Below are positions 25,856 to 33,387 of a stretch of 36,425 bases of DNA, piece after piece. The stretch is from Gammaproteobacteria bacterium (lineage in GTDB: Bacteria > Pseudomonadota > Gammaproteobacteria > Steroidobacterales > Steroidobacteraceae). The first letter of the stretch is position 1; every line of letters begins with the position of its first letter. The DNA lies in the NCBI GenBank assembly GCA_016874175.1, contig VGUP01000009.1, positions 1 to 36,425 of the forward strand. The letters are read 5' to 3'. Below the pieces are notes generated by a model that was not told where the DNA came from, did no database searches, and worked only from the letters and a program-made list of their open reading frames with translations. A program made the position numbers and the translations under genes.

Positions 25856-27123
25856 CGCGCGCTGTTCTCGAAGGCTGTAGCGAGTCTGCAGGCTAAAGAA
25901 TCCTCGCCCGAAGGCGTGACGATCTGCAAGCCGACGGGCAAGTCATCGCCGCTCGGCAAGGGTACTGAGGCGGCGGGCAGGCCGGCAGCGGTGGCAATCG
26001 CCGTGAGATCCGCGTTATCGAGCGGCGTGGGTCCCTCGAAATCACAGGCCTGTCCCGGTGAGGTCGGCATTACGAGCGCTTGCAGGGTCTGCATTCGCGC
26101 CTGCAGCTGTTGTGTGAAATCTTTGATTCGGGTCGCGAAGGTGGCAAGCTTGCTGTCGTCCAAGGAACCGCCATAGCGCAGCATAGCCGTGAGTGCTGGC
26201 GAATACTTTTGGGGTTCGCGCTGCAATGATTGCCGATGCTGCAGCCATATGGCGTGCTCGCAGAGCGCAAAGATGGCGCGCCGCACTTTACCGGGATCGA
26301 GTGGAGCGATAGTCACCGGTTCGAGTTGTGCGCCTAGCGCACGCAGCTGCTGCAAGCCGCACTTATAGTGATGAAGTACCGCGCTCGTGGCACCGAGCGC
26401 GGCCGCATCGCTCACGAAACCTATTCGCAAGCCTCGCCAAGGCTCGCTGAGGGAAGCTGGGTTGCCGGGGCTGTCGTCCGCCAGCACGCGCCATAAGGTT
26501 TCGAGTTGCTGGGCGCGCGCTGTTATCGGGCCGACATGATCGAAACGCTCGTGCACAGGCAGTACGCCAGCCAAGCTGATCCGACTCGCCGAGGGTTTGA
26601 GGCTGCTGACTCCACAGTAGGCTGCCGGAATACGCACTGAGCCGATAGTGTCGGTGCCGAGTGCAAAATCGACATGACCCGCGGCCACGACCGCGGCAGA
26701 GCCGCCGCTCGAGCCACCAGCCGAGTGTGTGGGACGCCGCGGATTGCGGATCGGTCCGTCGGTCGAGCGACCCTCGGCACCGAGTGCGCCGGCATCCATG
26801 CACGTCTGCCCGAGCAGGATCGCCCCAGCGGCGCGCAATCGAGTAATGACCGCCGCGTCTTCGTCGGCAAAGATTCCGCGTCGCACGGGCAGACCGCCGT
26901 CATACGGCCAGCCACGAACCGCGATATTGGCCTTGATGGCGATGAGTTCGCCTTCGAGTGCGCGCGGCGCGTGACCAGCCGCGAGCCAAGCCATCGATTC
27001 TTTGGCCGCCGCGAGTGCACCCTCACGATCGAGGTGTGACCAGGCGTTCAACTGCCGATCGCGTTCGATGTGTTCGAGGGCTGCGCTGACCGCAGCGCTG
27101 CGGTCGCTCACGATTTGTCTCAC
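25852..27123 (-). CDS. Amidase-signature family hydrolase
   Basis: The 423-residue protein carries the Ser-cisSer-Lys triad: K64 (IAIKANIAVRG), the cis-Ser within GGSSGGSAA (S138/S139), and the nucleophile S162 in GTDTIGSVRIPA. The motif normally reads GTDTGGS; the Ile at residue 160 replaces a conserved Gly and may alter the oxyanion hole or specificity. Family members hydrolyse amides, nitrile-derived amides, carbamates or glutaminyl-tRNA. The absence of gatB/gatC nearby and the catabolic context argue against GatA. The start is GTG 27123, inside a 4-nt overlap (GTGA) with the CoA ligase. It is the last gene of the PrpD-ligase-amidase operon. Confidence 0.9.
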   Translation of the reverse strand: MRQIVSDRSAAVSAALEHIERDRQLNAWSHLDREGALAAAKESMAWLAAGHAPRALEGELIAIKANIAVRGWPYDGGLPVRRGIFADEDAAVITRLRAAGAILLGQTCMDAGALGAEGRSTDGPIRNPRRPTHSAGGSSGGSAAVVAAGHVDFALGTDTIGSVRIPAAYCGVSSLKPSASRISLAGVLPVHERFDHVGPITARAQQLETLWRVLADDSPGNPASLSEPWRGLRIGFVSDAAALGATSAVLHHYKCGLQQLRALGAQLEPVTIAPLDPGKVRRAIFALCEHAIWLQHRQSLQREPQKYSPALTAMLRYGGSLDDSKLATFATRIKDFTQQLQARMQTLQALVMPTSPGQACDFEGPTPLDNADLTAIATAAGLPAASVPLPSGDDLPVGLQIVTPSGEDSLACRLATAFENSAR

Positions 27124-28532
27124 GATTTGGCCTTGTGGCGCTCTTCGAGCAGGCGTACAGGTTTTTGACGGCTGTCGATTTGCGTGAGGGCGGCGGTACC
27201 GCCTGAGGCCACGAGTTCGGTTTTGAGATCGACGCCCACGCGGCGAGTGAGCAGTTCGGCGAACGCTTGCTGTAACTCGGGTGTACGGGTGCTCGCTGCA
27301 CCGCGAGTTTCGATGATCACGGTAATCTCATCGCGTCCCGAGGCATCGCGTGTTGCGCGGCAGATATATTCGCCGGCGAACTCAGGCCGATCGTTCAGGA
27401 TGGCGGCGAGCGCCAGCGGATAAACGTTGATACCCCGCAACTTGACCATGTTGTCGCTGCGGCCGAGCACGCCGACTGTACGCCGCAGGGTGTAGTTGAG
27501 CGCCGAACAGCCGAACTTCCACGCCGAAAGATCATGCGTATTGAAGCGGATGAGGGGATAGACGTCATCGCGGTAAAGCGAGGTGACGACCATATCGCCC
27601 GGTTGTTTATCCTCGATGAGACGACCGGTGTCTTCGTCGACGAGTTCGAGATATTGCGCATCTTCCATGACGTACATGCCGTCGCGGTCCGGGCCTTCGG
27701 CGGCGATGGGGCCGGTGTCGGCAACGCCGTACCAGTCGTAGACTTCGGCGCCGCCCCAGGCGCGCGAGAGCGCCGCCCGCGACTCGCGACCGACGTGCCC
27801 GAGGATCGCGCGCACCGGCAGATCGCGCCCCGGTTCGAGGCCGAGTTCGCGCGCGGTCTCGGCGAGCTGTCGAATGTAATCGACGAAGCCGACCAGCACG
27901 GTCACGCGCAGGTCACGCATCAATTCGATTTGCGTGATCGAGCGGGTTTCTTTGCCGGTGCCGGCCGACAGAAACAGACAGTTGGTGTAATGCAGAGCCG
28001 CTTCACGCACGAAATGCCCGCCGTTGATCATGCCGTGACCATAGACCGAATGGATGATATCGCTCGGCTGCAGGCCCTGCATGCGCCAGATGCGCGCGAC
28101 GAGTAGCGCCTGCACTTCGCGTGACTTGGGACTGAAGAGCACCACCTGCGGTCGGCCGGTCGTGCCGCTCGTCGTATGCACGACGGTGATCGGTCGATTC
28201 TCGATGGGCCATTTGTCCCAGCCGTGGTAGTCGCCGTAGGGCGGATGCTCGGCGAGGCTCTGCATGAGATCGCTTTTGCCGAAGATCGGCAGGCGGTTGA
28301 TGTCATCGAGACTGCGGATATCGCCCGCCTCGACGCCGTGGTTTTTCCAGAGTCGCTGATAGAAGGGGATTTCGGCGGCGCGCGCGACGCAGCGCAGGAA
28401 AAGTCGATTTTGATGTTCGCGAATCTGCTCGCGGGAGGCGCGCGCGAAGCCCGCGGTGAAGGGCTCGCCGACCGGAAAGTCGCGCAGCATCTGCGCGTAA
28501 TCGAAGGACTCAAAATAATGTGGGAAGCTCAT
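27120..28532 (-). CDS. Phenylacetate-CoA ligase-like AMP-forming acyl-CoA synthetase
   Basis: The 470-residue protein matches the PaaK branch of the ANL superfamily. The P-loop is TTSGTTGRPQ (residues 120-129), the adenine-binding region is YDWYGVADTG, the ribose-binding Asp motif is RFNTHD, and the hinge/A8 motif is GRSDNMVKLRGINVYP. A C-terminal lysine lies in SRQKPVRLLEE. It would activate an aromatic or alicyclic carboxylic acid to its CoA thioester. It overlaps the PrpD-family gene upstream (ATGA) and the amidase downstream (GTGA), each by 4 nt, a tightly coupled operon. No paa ring-epoxidation genes are present, so phenylacetate itself is not indicated. Confidence 0.9.
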   Translation of the reverse strand: MSFPHYFESFDYAQMLRDFPVGEPFTAGFARASREQIREHQNRLFLRCVARAAEIPFYQRLWKNHGVEAGDIRSLDDINRLPIFGKSDLMQSLAEHPPYGDYHGWDKWPIENRPITVVHTTSGTTGRPQVVLFSPKSREVQALLVARIWRMQGLQPSDIIHSVYGHGMINGGHFVREAALHYTNCLFLSAGTGKETRSITQIELMRDLRVTVLVGFVDYIRQLAETARELGLEPGRDLPVRAILGHVGRESRAALSRAWGGAEVYDWYGVADTGPIAAEGPDRDGMYVMEDAQYLELVDEDTGRLIEDKQPGDMVVTSLYRDDVYPLIRFNTHDLSAWKFGCSALNYTLRRTVGVLGRSDNMVKLRGINVYPLALAAILNDRPEFAGEYICRATRDASGRDEITVIIETRGAASTRTPELQQAFAELLTRRVGVDLKTELVASGGTAALTQIDSRQKPVRLLEERHKAKS

Positions 28533-29921
28533 GGGGTATCCGGGTCGAAAACGAGGGCATCTACGAGTCGACGCAGTTCGTCGAGCTGCTCGAGATCATC
28601 GACGAGGTGCTGCAGATGATCCATCGCGCGCGCACTCATCGGCCGCAGACCGGAGGTCGCAGCACGGTGAAATTTGGCGAGATGTCGTTCGCGGCCGAGT
28701 GGTCTGCCGGGTGCACCGAGCACTGCAGGCAGATCGAGTGCCAGCTCGCGACCATCCAACAAAGAAATCGCGACCCGCTGTGGCGCCAGCGCGTTGAGCG
28801 AGGGGTTTTGATCGCGCGCTACGCGGATCCGCGTTGCGAGCGCCTGACGACGCGCATCGGCTAATGCGGCAGGCTCGAAGTCATCGACACCGACGCTGCC
28901 GGTCAGCAACGCGGTCGCCGCCACATAAGGCAGACAGAGTCGCGCATACGAGGGCGCCATGTCGGGCGAGGGCGCACGATCGACCAGCTGTATGACGAGC
29001 GGTGGCGCGTGCACCCTGATCTCGCCGATGTGCTCGAGCACAAAGCCGTGTTGCTCGCGCAGTGTGAGGACGCCATCGACACCGCCATGAGTGGCGCGCC
29101 CGCTGGGGAAGGGCTTGTGCGACAACTCGGTGATGGCCTCGCGAGTTTCGAGTGCTGCGAACTCCGCGGGCTCCCACTCCGGATCCATCAGCGTGAAATA
29201 GCCGAACGGGCCCTCAAGGAAATCGACGGGACCGCGAACGCCGCGGCGCGCGAGGCACACGGCGTCGAAGGCGACGCGGGTATTGAAGCCGATCTGCATC
29301 GGCAGCACGGGCGAGCCTTCGATGTGGGCCTGCATGGTCCCGGAGAGTTGGCTGTAAGCGAGGCCGAGCGCACTACGCGTGGTGGCGGCATCGAGACCCT
29401 CGATATTCGCGAGGCCAGCCGTCGCCCCGAGAGCACCGCACATGGCCGGCCGGAAAAAGCGCAGCTTGTTGCGCGCGGCACGGCCGATGCCGGTCGCGAC
29501 GTCGACGGCAACACTGCAGCCCGTGATCAATTGGCGCGTTGACGCCACCCTGCGCCTCGCACCACGCGAGCAGCGTCGAGAGCACGACTGCCATCGGGTG
29601 GACGACGGCGGGCTCGTGTACACAATCCCACTCCTGATTATGGATTTGATAGCCATTGATGAATGCGGCGGTTGCGGCGGGAACGCGACGACCGGTGCCC
29701 CAGATGCGTGCTGCTTTGCCGCTGCCCCATTCGGCAGCGACGGCCTCGAGTTCGCGCACCATGGGGACTCGGGTGCCCGAGAGCGCGACCCCAAGTGAAT
29801 CCAGGATGAAGGTTTTCGTCGATTCGACCGCTGCCTTGGATAACCGCTCGTAACGCTGCTGCGTCACATGTTCCACGAGGCGGTGGGTGATGTTGCTGGG
29901 CGGGGCTTTTGAACTGCTCAT
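28529..29921 (-). pseudogene. MmgE/PrpD-family protein, broken by a frameshift
   Basis: Two adjacent minus-strand frames together make one ~463-residue MmgE/PrpD protein (2-methylcitrate dehydratase / immune-responsive-gene fold). The N-terminal part starts at ATG 29921 (MSSSKAPPSNITHRLVEHVT) and runs to WCEAQGGVN. The reading then moves to the other frame at RQLITGCSVAVDVATGIGRA and continues to the stop at 28529. The shift lies at about 29533-29541 and is equivalent to one extra or two missing bases. Conserved stretches sit on both sides (LDSLGVALSGTRVP; KPFPSGRATHGGVDGVL). Family members are dehydratases or isomerases of small carboxylates and epoxides, or have unknown chemistry. It heads the ligase-amidase operon and its start is only 27 nt from the divergent methyltransferase. 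Confidence 0.85.
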
Positions 29922-29948
29922 GAGAAGCACGATGCTACAATTTTGGCC

Positions 29949-31142
29949 ATGACACGCGCCACACGGCTCGACGCTGCGCCGCCTTGGTCCGAGGTGGGTG
30001 AGCACGCGATGTCGCCCACGGCGACGCACGATGAGATCGCGCGTTTCAACTTCCTCGCCAACTTCAACAAGTACATGTCGAATGTCGTGGTGGCGGGGAA
30101 TGCCGTCGCCTATGAGCGACGCGTGGCACCGCATTGGCGGGCGCAGCACGGCGTCGACCCGGCTAACCGGCGCGAGATCCGCGCAGCGATGAGCGCCGAC
30201 GCGTACTACCAGTTGTGGAGTGCGCTGCGTCGCAGTGGCATGGAGATGCGTCAGCAGGCGGGCCGTTCACTGGTATTGCGCCAGATGCAAGCGCTGAGGG
30301 ATCGCGCCCGCGAGCTCAATGCCGCCTGTGCAGCGACCCTGCGTCTCGATAATTCGATCGCGATTCCACCTTATCAAAGCGAGCTCGACAATCACTGCAT
30401 GCCAGGCAGCTATTACGCCGAATACATTGATGACGATGTGTCGGCGGCGGCGAACTACGACGCGGGGATGTTTGCCACCACGACCGGACTCTTCGGTCGC
30501 TATCTCGATGGCGCGGGGCGCGGTACGGCGCAATGGCTGAGCCGCTCTCGTCCGGGCTGGCAGCCGCGGCGTATTCTCGATCTCGGCTGCGGACTCGGCC
30601 ACAACCTCTTGCCGCTCGCCCGCGCTTACCCTGAGGCCGAGGTGGTTGGTGTCGATGTCGCGGCGCCGATGCTGCGCTACGGTCATTCGCGCGCCGTCGG
30701 CATGGGACTAGGTCGAGTGATTTTTCAGCAGGCGAATGCCGAGCGGCTGCCATTCGAAGACGCCTCCTTCGACTTCATTTACAGCACCATGTTTTTGCAC
30801 GAGACCTCGCATGCGGCACTGCGCAATATTTTCGGCGAGGTACGTCGCCTGCTAGCCCCGGGCGGTGTGCAGCTGCACCTCGAGCAACCGCCGTATCGTG
30901 GCATGAGCGATTTCGAGCAGTTTTTGCGCGACTGGGATTGTCACTACAACAACGAGCCGTTCTGGAGCGCGCTGCACGAAACGCATCTGCCCACGTTGCT
31001 CGCCGAAAAAGGTTTCGCCCAGGCGGATATCTTCGAGACCGAGATCCACGCCATCGTCGAGGACGAAATGCCCAAAGTGGCGACGGCGGTCGAAGATTTC
31101 GGGCGCGGTGGCCTGTGGTATGCCTGCGGCGCTGCGGCATGA
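29949..31142 (+). CDS. Class I SAM-dependent methyltransferase with long N-terminal extension
   Basis: The ~397-residue protein has a Rossmann methyltransferase core with motif I ILDLGCGLGHN (about residues 209-219), the acidic end of beta-2 (VVGVDVAAPML), and LPFEDASFDFIYS at motif II/III. About 200 residues precede the core, containing RFNFLANFNKYMSNVVVAGN and an acidic Tyr-rich patch (SYYAEYIDDDV). I do not recognise this extension. ATG 29949 is preferred; ATG 30009 (MSPTATH) is an alternative. A TACAAT box at 29936-29941 would place the transcript start almost on the first ATG, which would make it leaderless or favour the later start. The stop overlaps a 106-residue gene (ATGA). It may methylate a pathway intermediate or CoA-linked acid. 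Confidence 0.83.
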   Translation: MTRATRLDAAPPWSEVGEHAMSPTATHDEIARFNFLANFNKYMSNVVVAGNAVAYERRVAPHWRAQHGVDPANRREIRAAMSADAYYQLWSALRRSGMEMRQQAGRSLVLRQMQALRDRARELNAACAATLRLDNSIAIPPYQSELDNHCMPGSYYAEYIDDDVSAAANYDAGMFATTTGLFGRYLDGAGRGTAQWLSRSRPGWQPRRILDLGCGLGHNLLPLARAYPEAEVVGVDVAAPMLRYGHSRAVGMGLGRVIFQQANAERLPFEDASFDFIYSTMFLHETSHAALRNIFGEVRRLLAPGGVQLHLEQPPYRGMSDFEQFLRDWDCHYNNEPFWSALHETHLPTLLAEKGFAQADIFETEIHAIVEDEMPKVATAVEDFGRGGLWYACGAAA

Positions 31143-31459
31143 ACGAGCTCGATCTGCAAAAGTTGATTAATGCGGCAGCGAGCGGCAAGCGACCACATTT
31201 CTTTGGCGATCATGACGTCGATCGGCTACTCAGCATTGTTTGGGCGATGGCGGCAGAGCTGGCCGTGACGCGCGAGCGACTCGATACGGTCGAGCGGCTG
31301 CTCGCCGAGCGTGCGCTGCTCGATCGGGCGGCCATCGATGCCTATCGACCCGATGGGGCAGCCGCCGCGGAGCGTGGACAGTGGCAGATCGAATACCTCT
31401 CGCGCTTGCTGCGCGTGCTGCAGCAAGAGGTCGACGCGCTACGCCGCGAAGAGCGTTGA
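31139..31459 (+). CDS. Unrecognised 106-residue protein coupled to the methyltransferase
   Basis: The start ATG 31139 overlaps the methyltransferase stop by 4 nt, so it is almost certainly translated. The product is soluble and helical. A short N-terminal part (LDLQKLINAAASGKRPHFFG) is followed by two heptad-rich segments, around residues 30-62 (VTRERLDTVERLLAERALLD) and 82-106 (YLSRLLRVLQQEVDALRREE), which suggest a coiled coil. No family is recognised. A small subunit or dimerising partner for the methyltransferase is the natural guess from coupling. Confidence 0.75.
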   Translation: MNELDLQKLINAAASGKRPHFFGDHDVDRLLSIVWAMAAELAVTRERLDTVERLLAERALLDRAAIDAYRPDGAAAAERGQWQIEYLSRLLRVLQQEVDALRREER

Positions 31460-31478
31460 TTACCGTCGCTAGTCCGCG

Positions 31479-32504
31479 TCAAAGACTCCAGGTCCAAAAT
31501 TTCCAGTCGAGTACGCGCGTCTCTTGCTCGGCTTGGCCGCGTGCGGCGTAGCAATCAGCCTCGAGGCGCAGCAGAGCGCCGCCGCCCTCGGCGGTGCTGA
31601 GCGGTACGATGTCGGTAACGGTGAATTCGCTACGCAGGCGATCGCCCTCGATGACGGGTGCGAGGTGATCACAGCTCTCCCAGGCCAGCATCGACAGCAG
31701 GTTCGGCAGGGCGCGGGTGATTTGCGCAAAACCCATGAAAATGGTGTGACCTCCATAAACGAGTCGCTCGCCGAGATGAGAGAGCTTCGAGTCGGTATGC
31801 GCCATCGCCATGTTGAGCGACAGCCGTACGAGTTCGGGTGCTGCGGTGATTGTATCGCGTGCTTCGATCCGAAATCTTTGGCCGACCACGAGATCGGCTG
31901 CGCGTCGTCCGCTCCAAGCAGCGGTTGGCTCCAGCGTCCAGCCGCGTGGCACGGCTTGGCAGATCACAGTGGCGTCAACGGCTCTACCGATCGCATCGAG
32001 CTCATCGGCGTGGCCGGTGCGCGCTTCGGGATCGCGGCAAGGAAGCATCGGGCAGCGCCAGAAATGCAGTACGGTCGCGCCGCACTGGTTGGTCGTGGTC
32101 ATCTCGAGGGCGACGATGCCTGTGGCAGCCCGACCCGCTTGCGGGCCGTTCTGGCGCAGGCCCACCACGCGGGTCCTCGTGTGCAGGGTGTCGCCCGTGA
32201 AGACGGGTTGTTGCAGCGCGAGACCACGGTAGAAGAGATTGCCCTTGACGCGCTGCGAGGCCCAAGTCGACTGCCCGATCGCGATATTGATGGCGAGCAG
32301 CGGATGGCAGAGCGGCTGTTCGGCGCCGGTTACGCGCGCGGCAGTGGCCGCATCGAGCGGCAGGCGCAGGCGATCGCCAAACAGCGCTTGATGCAGGGCG
32401 CCATGACCGGCGTTCAAAGTGATCGCCGGCGCGTCGAACTCGAGCCCCGGGTAGAGATCCTCGAACCATGGGCCGCTGATATCGATCAGCTCGGTCGGGT
32501 TCAT
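31479..32504 (-). CDS. Double-hotdog MaoC-family dehydratase/hydratase
   Basis: The 341-residue protein is long enough for two hotdog domains, as in mesaconyl-C4-CoA hydratase and related MaoC proteins. The N-terminal half contains YRGLALQQPVFTGDTLHTRT. The C-terminal half contains NMAMAHTDSKLSHLGERLVY followed by GGHTIFMGFAQITRALPN, where the Asp/His and YGGH elements fit the hydratase active site. It would add or remove water at a CoA thioester. It overlaps the TauE/SafE gene upstream by 4 nt (ATGA) and lies convergent to the methyltransferase pair with 19 nt between. With the CoA ligase and the crotonase-fold protein it gives this island a set of acyl-CoA enzymes. Confidence 0.85.
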   Translation of the reverse strand: MNPTELIDISGPWFEDLYPGLEFDAPAITLNAGHGALHQALFGDRLRLPLDAATAARVTGAEQPLCHPLLAINIAIGQSTWASQRVKGNLFYRGLALQQPVFTGDTLHTRTRVVGLRQNGPQAGRAATGIVALEMTTTNQCGATVLHFWRCPMLPCRDPEARTGHADELDAIGRAVDATVICQAVPRGWTLEPTAAWSGRRAADLVVGQRFRIEARDTITAAPELVRLSLNMAMAHTDSKLSHLGERLVYGGHTIFMGFAQITRALPNLLSMLAWESCDHLAPVIEGDRLRSEFTVTDIVPLSTAEGGGALLRLEADCYAARGQAEQETRVLDWKFWTWSL

Positions 32505-33328
32505 GCGAAGGTCCTGAAGAGCATGCGTAGGGCTACCAAAGAAAGAAAGCCACCGAATATTTTGGATAGCGTGCGCTTATCTAGCGAGTGCGCGAGGCGC
32601 GCGCCAGTGGGGGCGCTGAGCATCGAGAGGGGTGCGACCAGCACCAGCACTAGCAGGCTGACGAGGCCCACGGTAGCTCCCGGCAGCGCGACGCCCGGAC
32701 TCGCCAGCAGGTAGCCCAGAGTGCCGGGAACCGACAGCAGCAGGCCAAAGAAAGCGGCGGTTCCTACAGCCTGGTGGATGGCGCCACCCGTCAGGGTCAT
32801 GGCGGGCACCGAGAGCGTGCCACCGCCTATCCCCATCATCGAGGACACGCCACCAATCACGGTGGCGATGAGCTTGCCAGCGAGGCCTTTTGGCACGCGC
32901 TCGGCGAGGCGCAGATGATCGAGTAGCAAAAACATTTTCAAGGAAATCAGCGCGGCGACCGCGCCGAAGACGCCCGTCAGCACATCGTCGCTGGCCCGCG
33001 AGGCCAGCAGGCTGCCGGCCAGGCCGCCGAGGATGATCCCGGGGGCCCAGGCGCGGGCGATATCCCAATCGATTCCGCCGCGCCGGTGGTGGGCACGCGC
33101 GGAGGATATCGAGGTCGGCACAATGGCCGCGAGCGAGGTGGCCACCGCCACGTGCATGCACCACTCGCGCGGGAAACCGGCGTAGGGCAGGGCGAGTTCG
33201 AGGACCGGGACCATGACGATACCGCCGCCCACGCCGAGCAAGCCGGCGAGCAGCCCCGCACACAGGCCCGTTGCCATGAGCAACAGGGCCAGCAGCCAGA
33301 GCGTGGAGGGGTCGGAGGCCAAAGCCAT
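32501..33328 (-). CDS. TauE/SafE family membrane permease
   Basis: The 275-residue protein has about eight hydrophobic helices in two related halves, each with the family's glycine-rich signature: GLLAGLLGVGGGIVMVPVLE near the start and IGGVSSMMGIGGGTLSVPAM in the middle. TauE/SafE proteins export or import small organic or sulfur anions such as sulfite, sulfoacetate or other carboxylates. ATG 33328 is chosen; an in-frame start at 33373 would add 15 polar residues and lie within the divergent promoter. It is the first gene of a two-gene unit with MaoC. Coupling to a hydratase suggests transport of a pathway acid rather than sulfite, but this is inferred. Confidence 0.87.
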   Translation of the reverse strand: MALASDPSTLWLLALLLMATGLCAGLLAGLLGVGGGIVMVPVLELALPYAGFPREWCMHVAVATSLAAIVPTSISSARAHHRRGGIDWDIARAWAPGIILGGLAGSLLASRASDDVLTGVFGAVAALISLKMFLLLDHLRLAERVPKGLAGKLIATVIGGVSSMMGIGGGTLSVPAMTLTGGAIHQAVGTAAFFGLLLSVPGTLGYLLASPGVALPGATVGLVSLLVLVLVAPLSMLSAPTGARLAHSLDKRTLSKIFGGFLSLVALRMLFRTFA

Positions 33329-33387
33329 GCGGATATCGAGTGTAGGGGAAGTTTCGTCCGCGCGTGGCAACACGTAGAGTGCAAGCC

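Noticed and set aside
25852-27123. GatA subunit of the Glu-tRNA(Gln) amidotransferase
   Set aside because: No gatB or gatC nearby, the protein is shorter than GatA, and it sits in a catabolic operon with a CoA ligase.
27120-28532. Complete phenylacetate degradation (paa) locus
   Set aside because: Only the ligase resembles PaaK. No paaABCDE, paaG, paaZ or paaJ genes are present, so a phenylacetate pathway is not supported.
31524-32714. 396-codon plus-strand frame across MaoC and TauE
   Set aside because: It spans two well-supported minus-strand genes and yields a protein without recognisable features.
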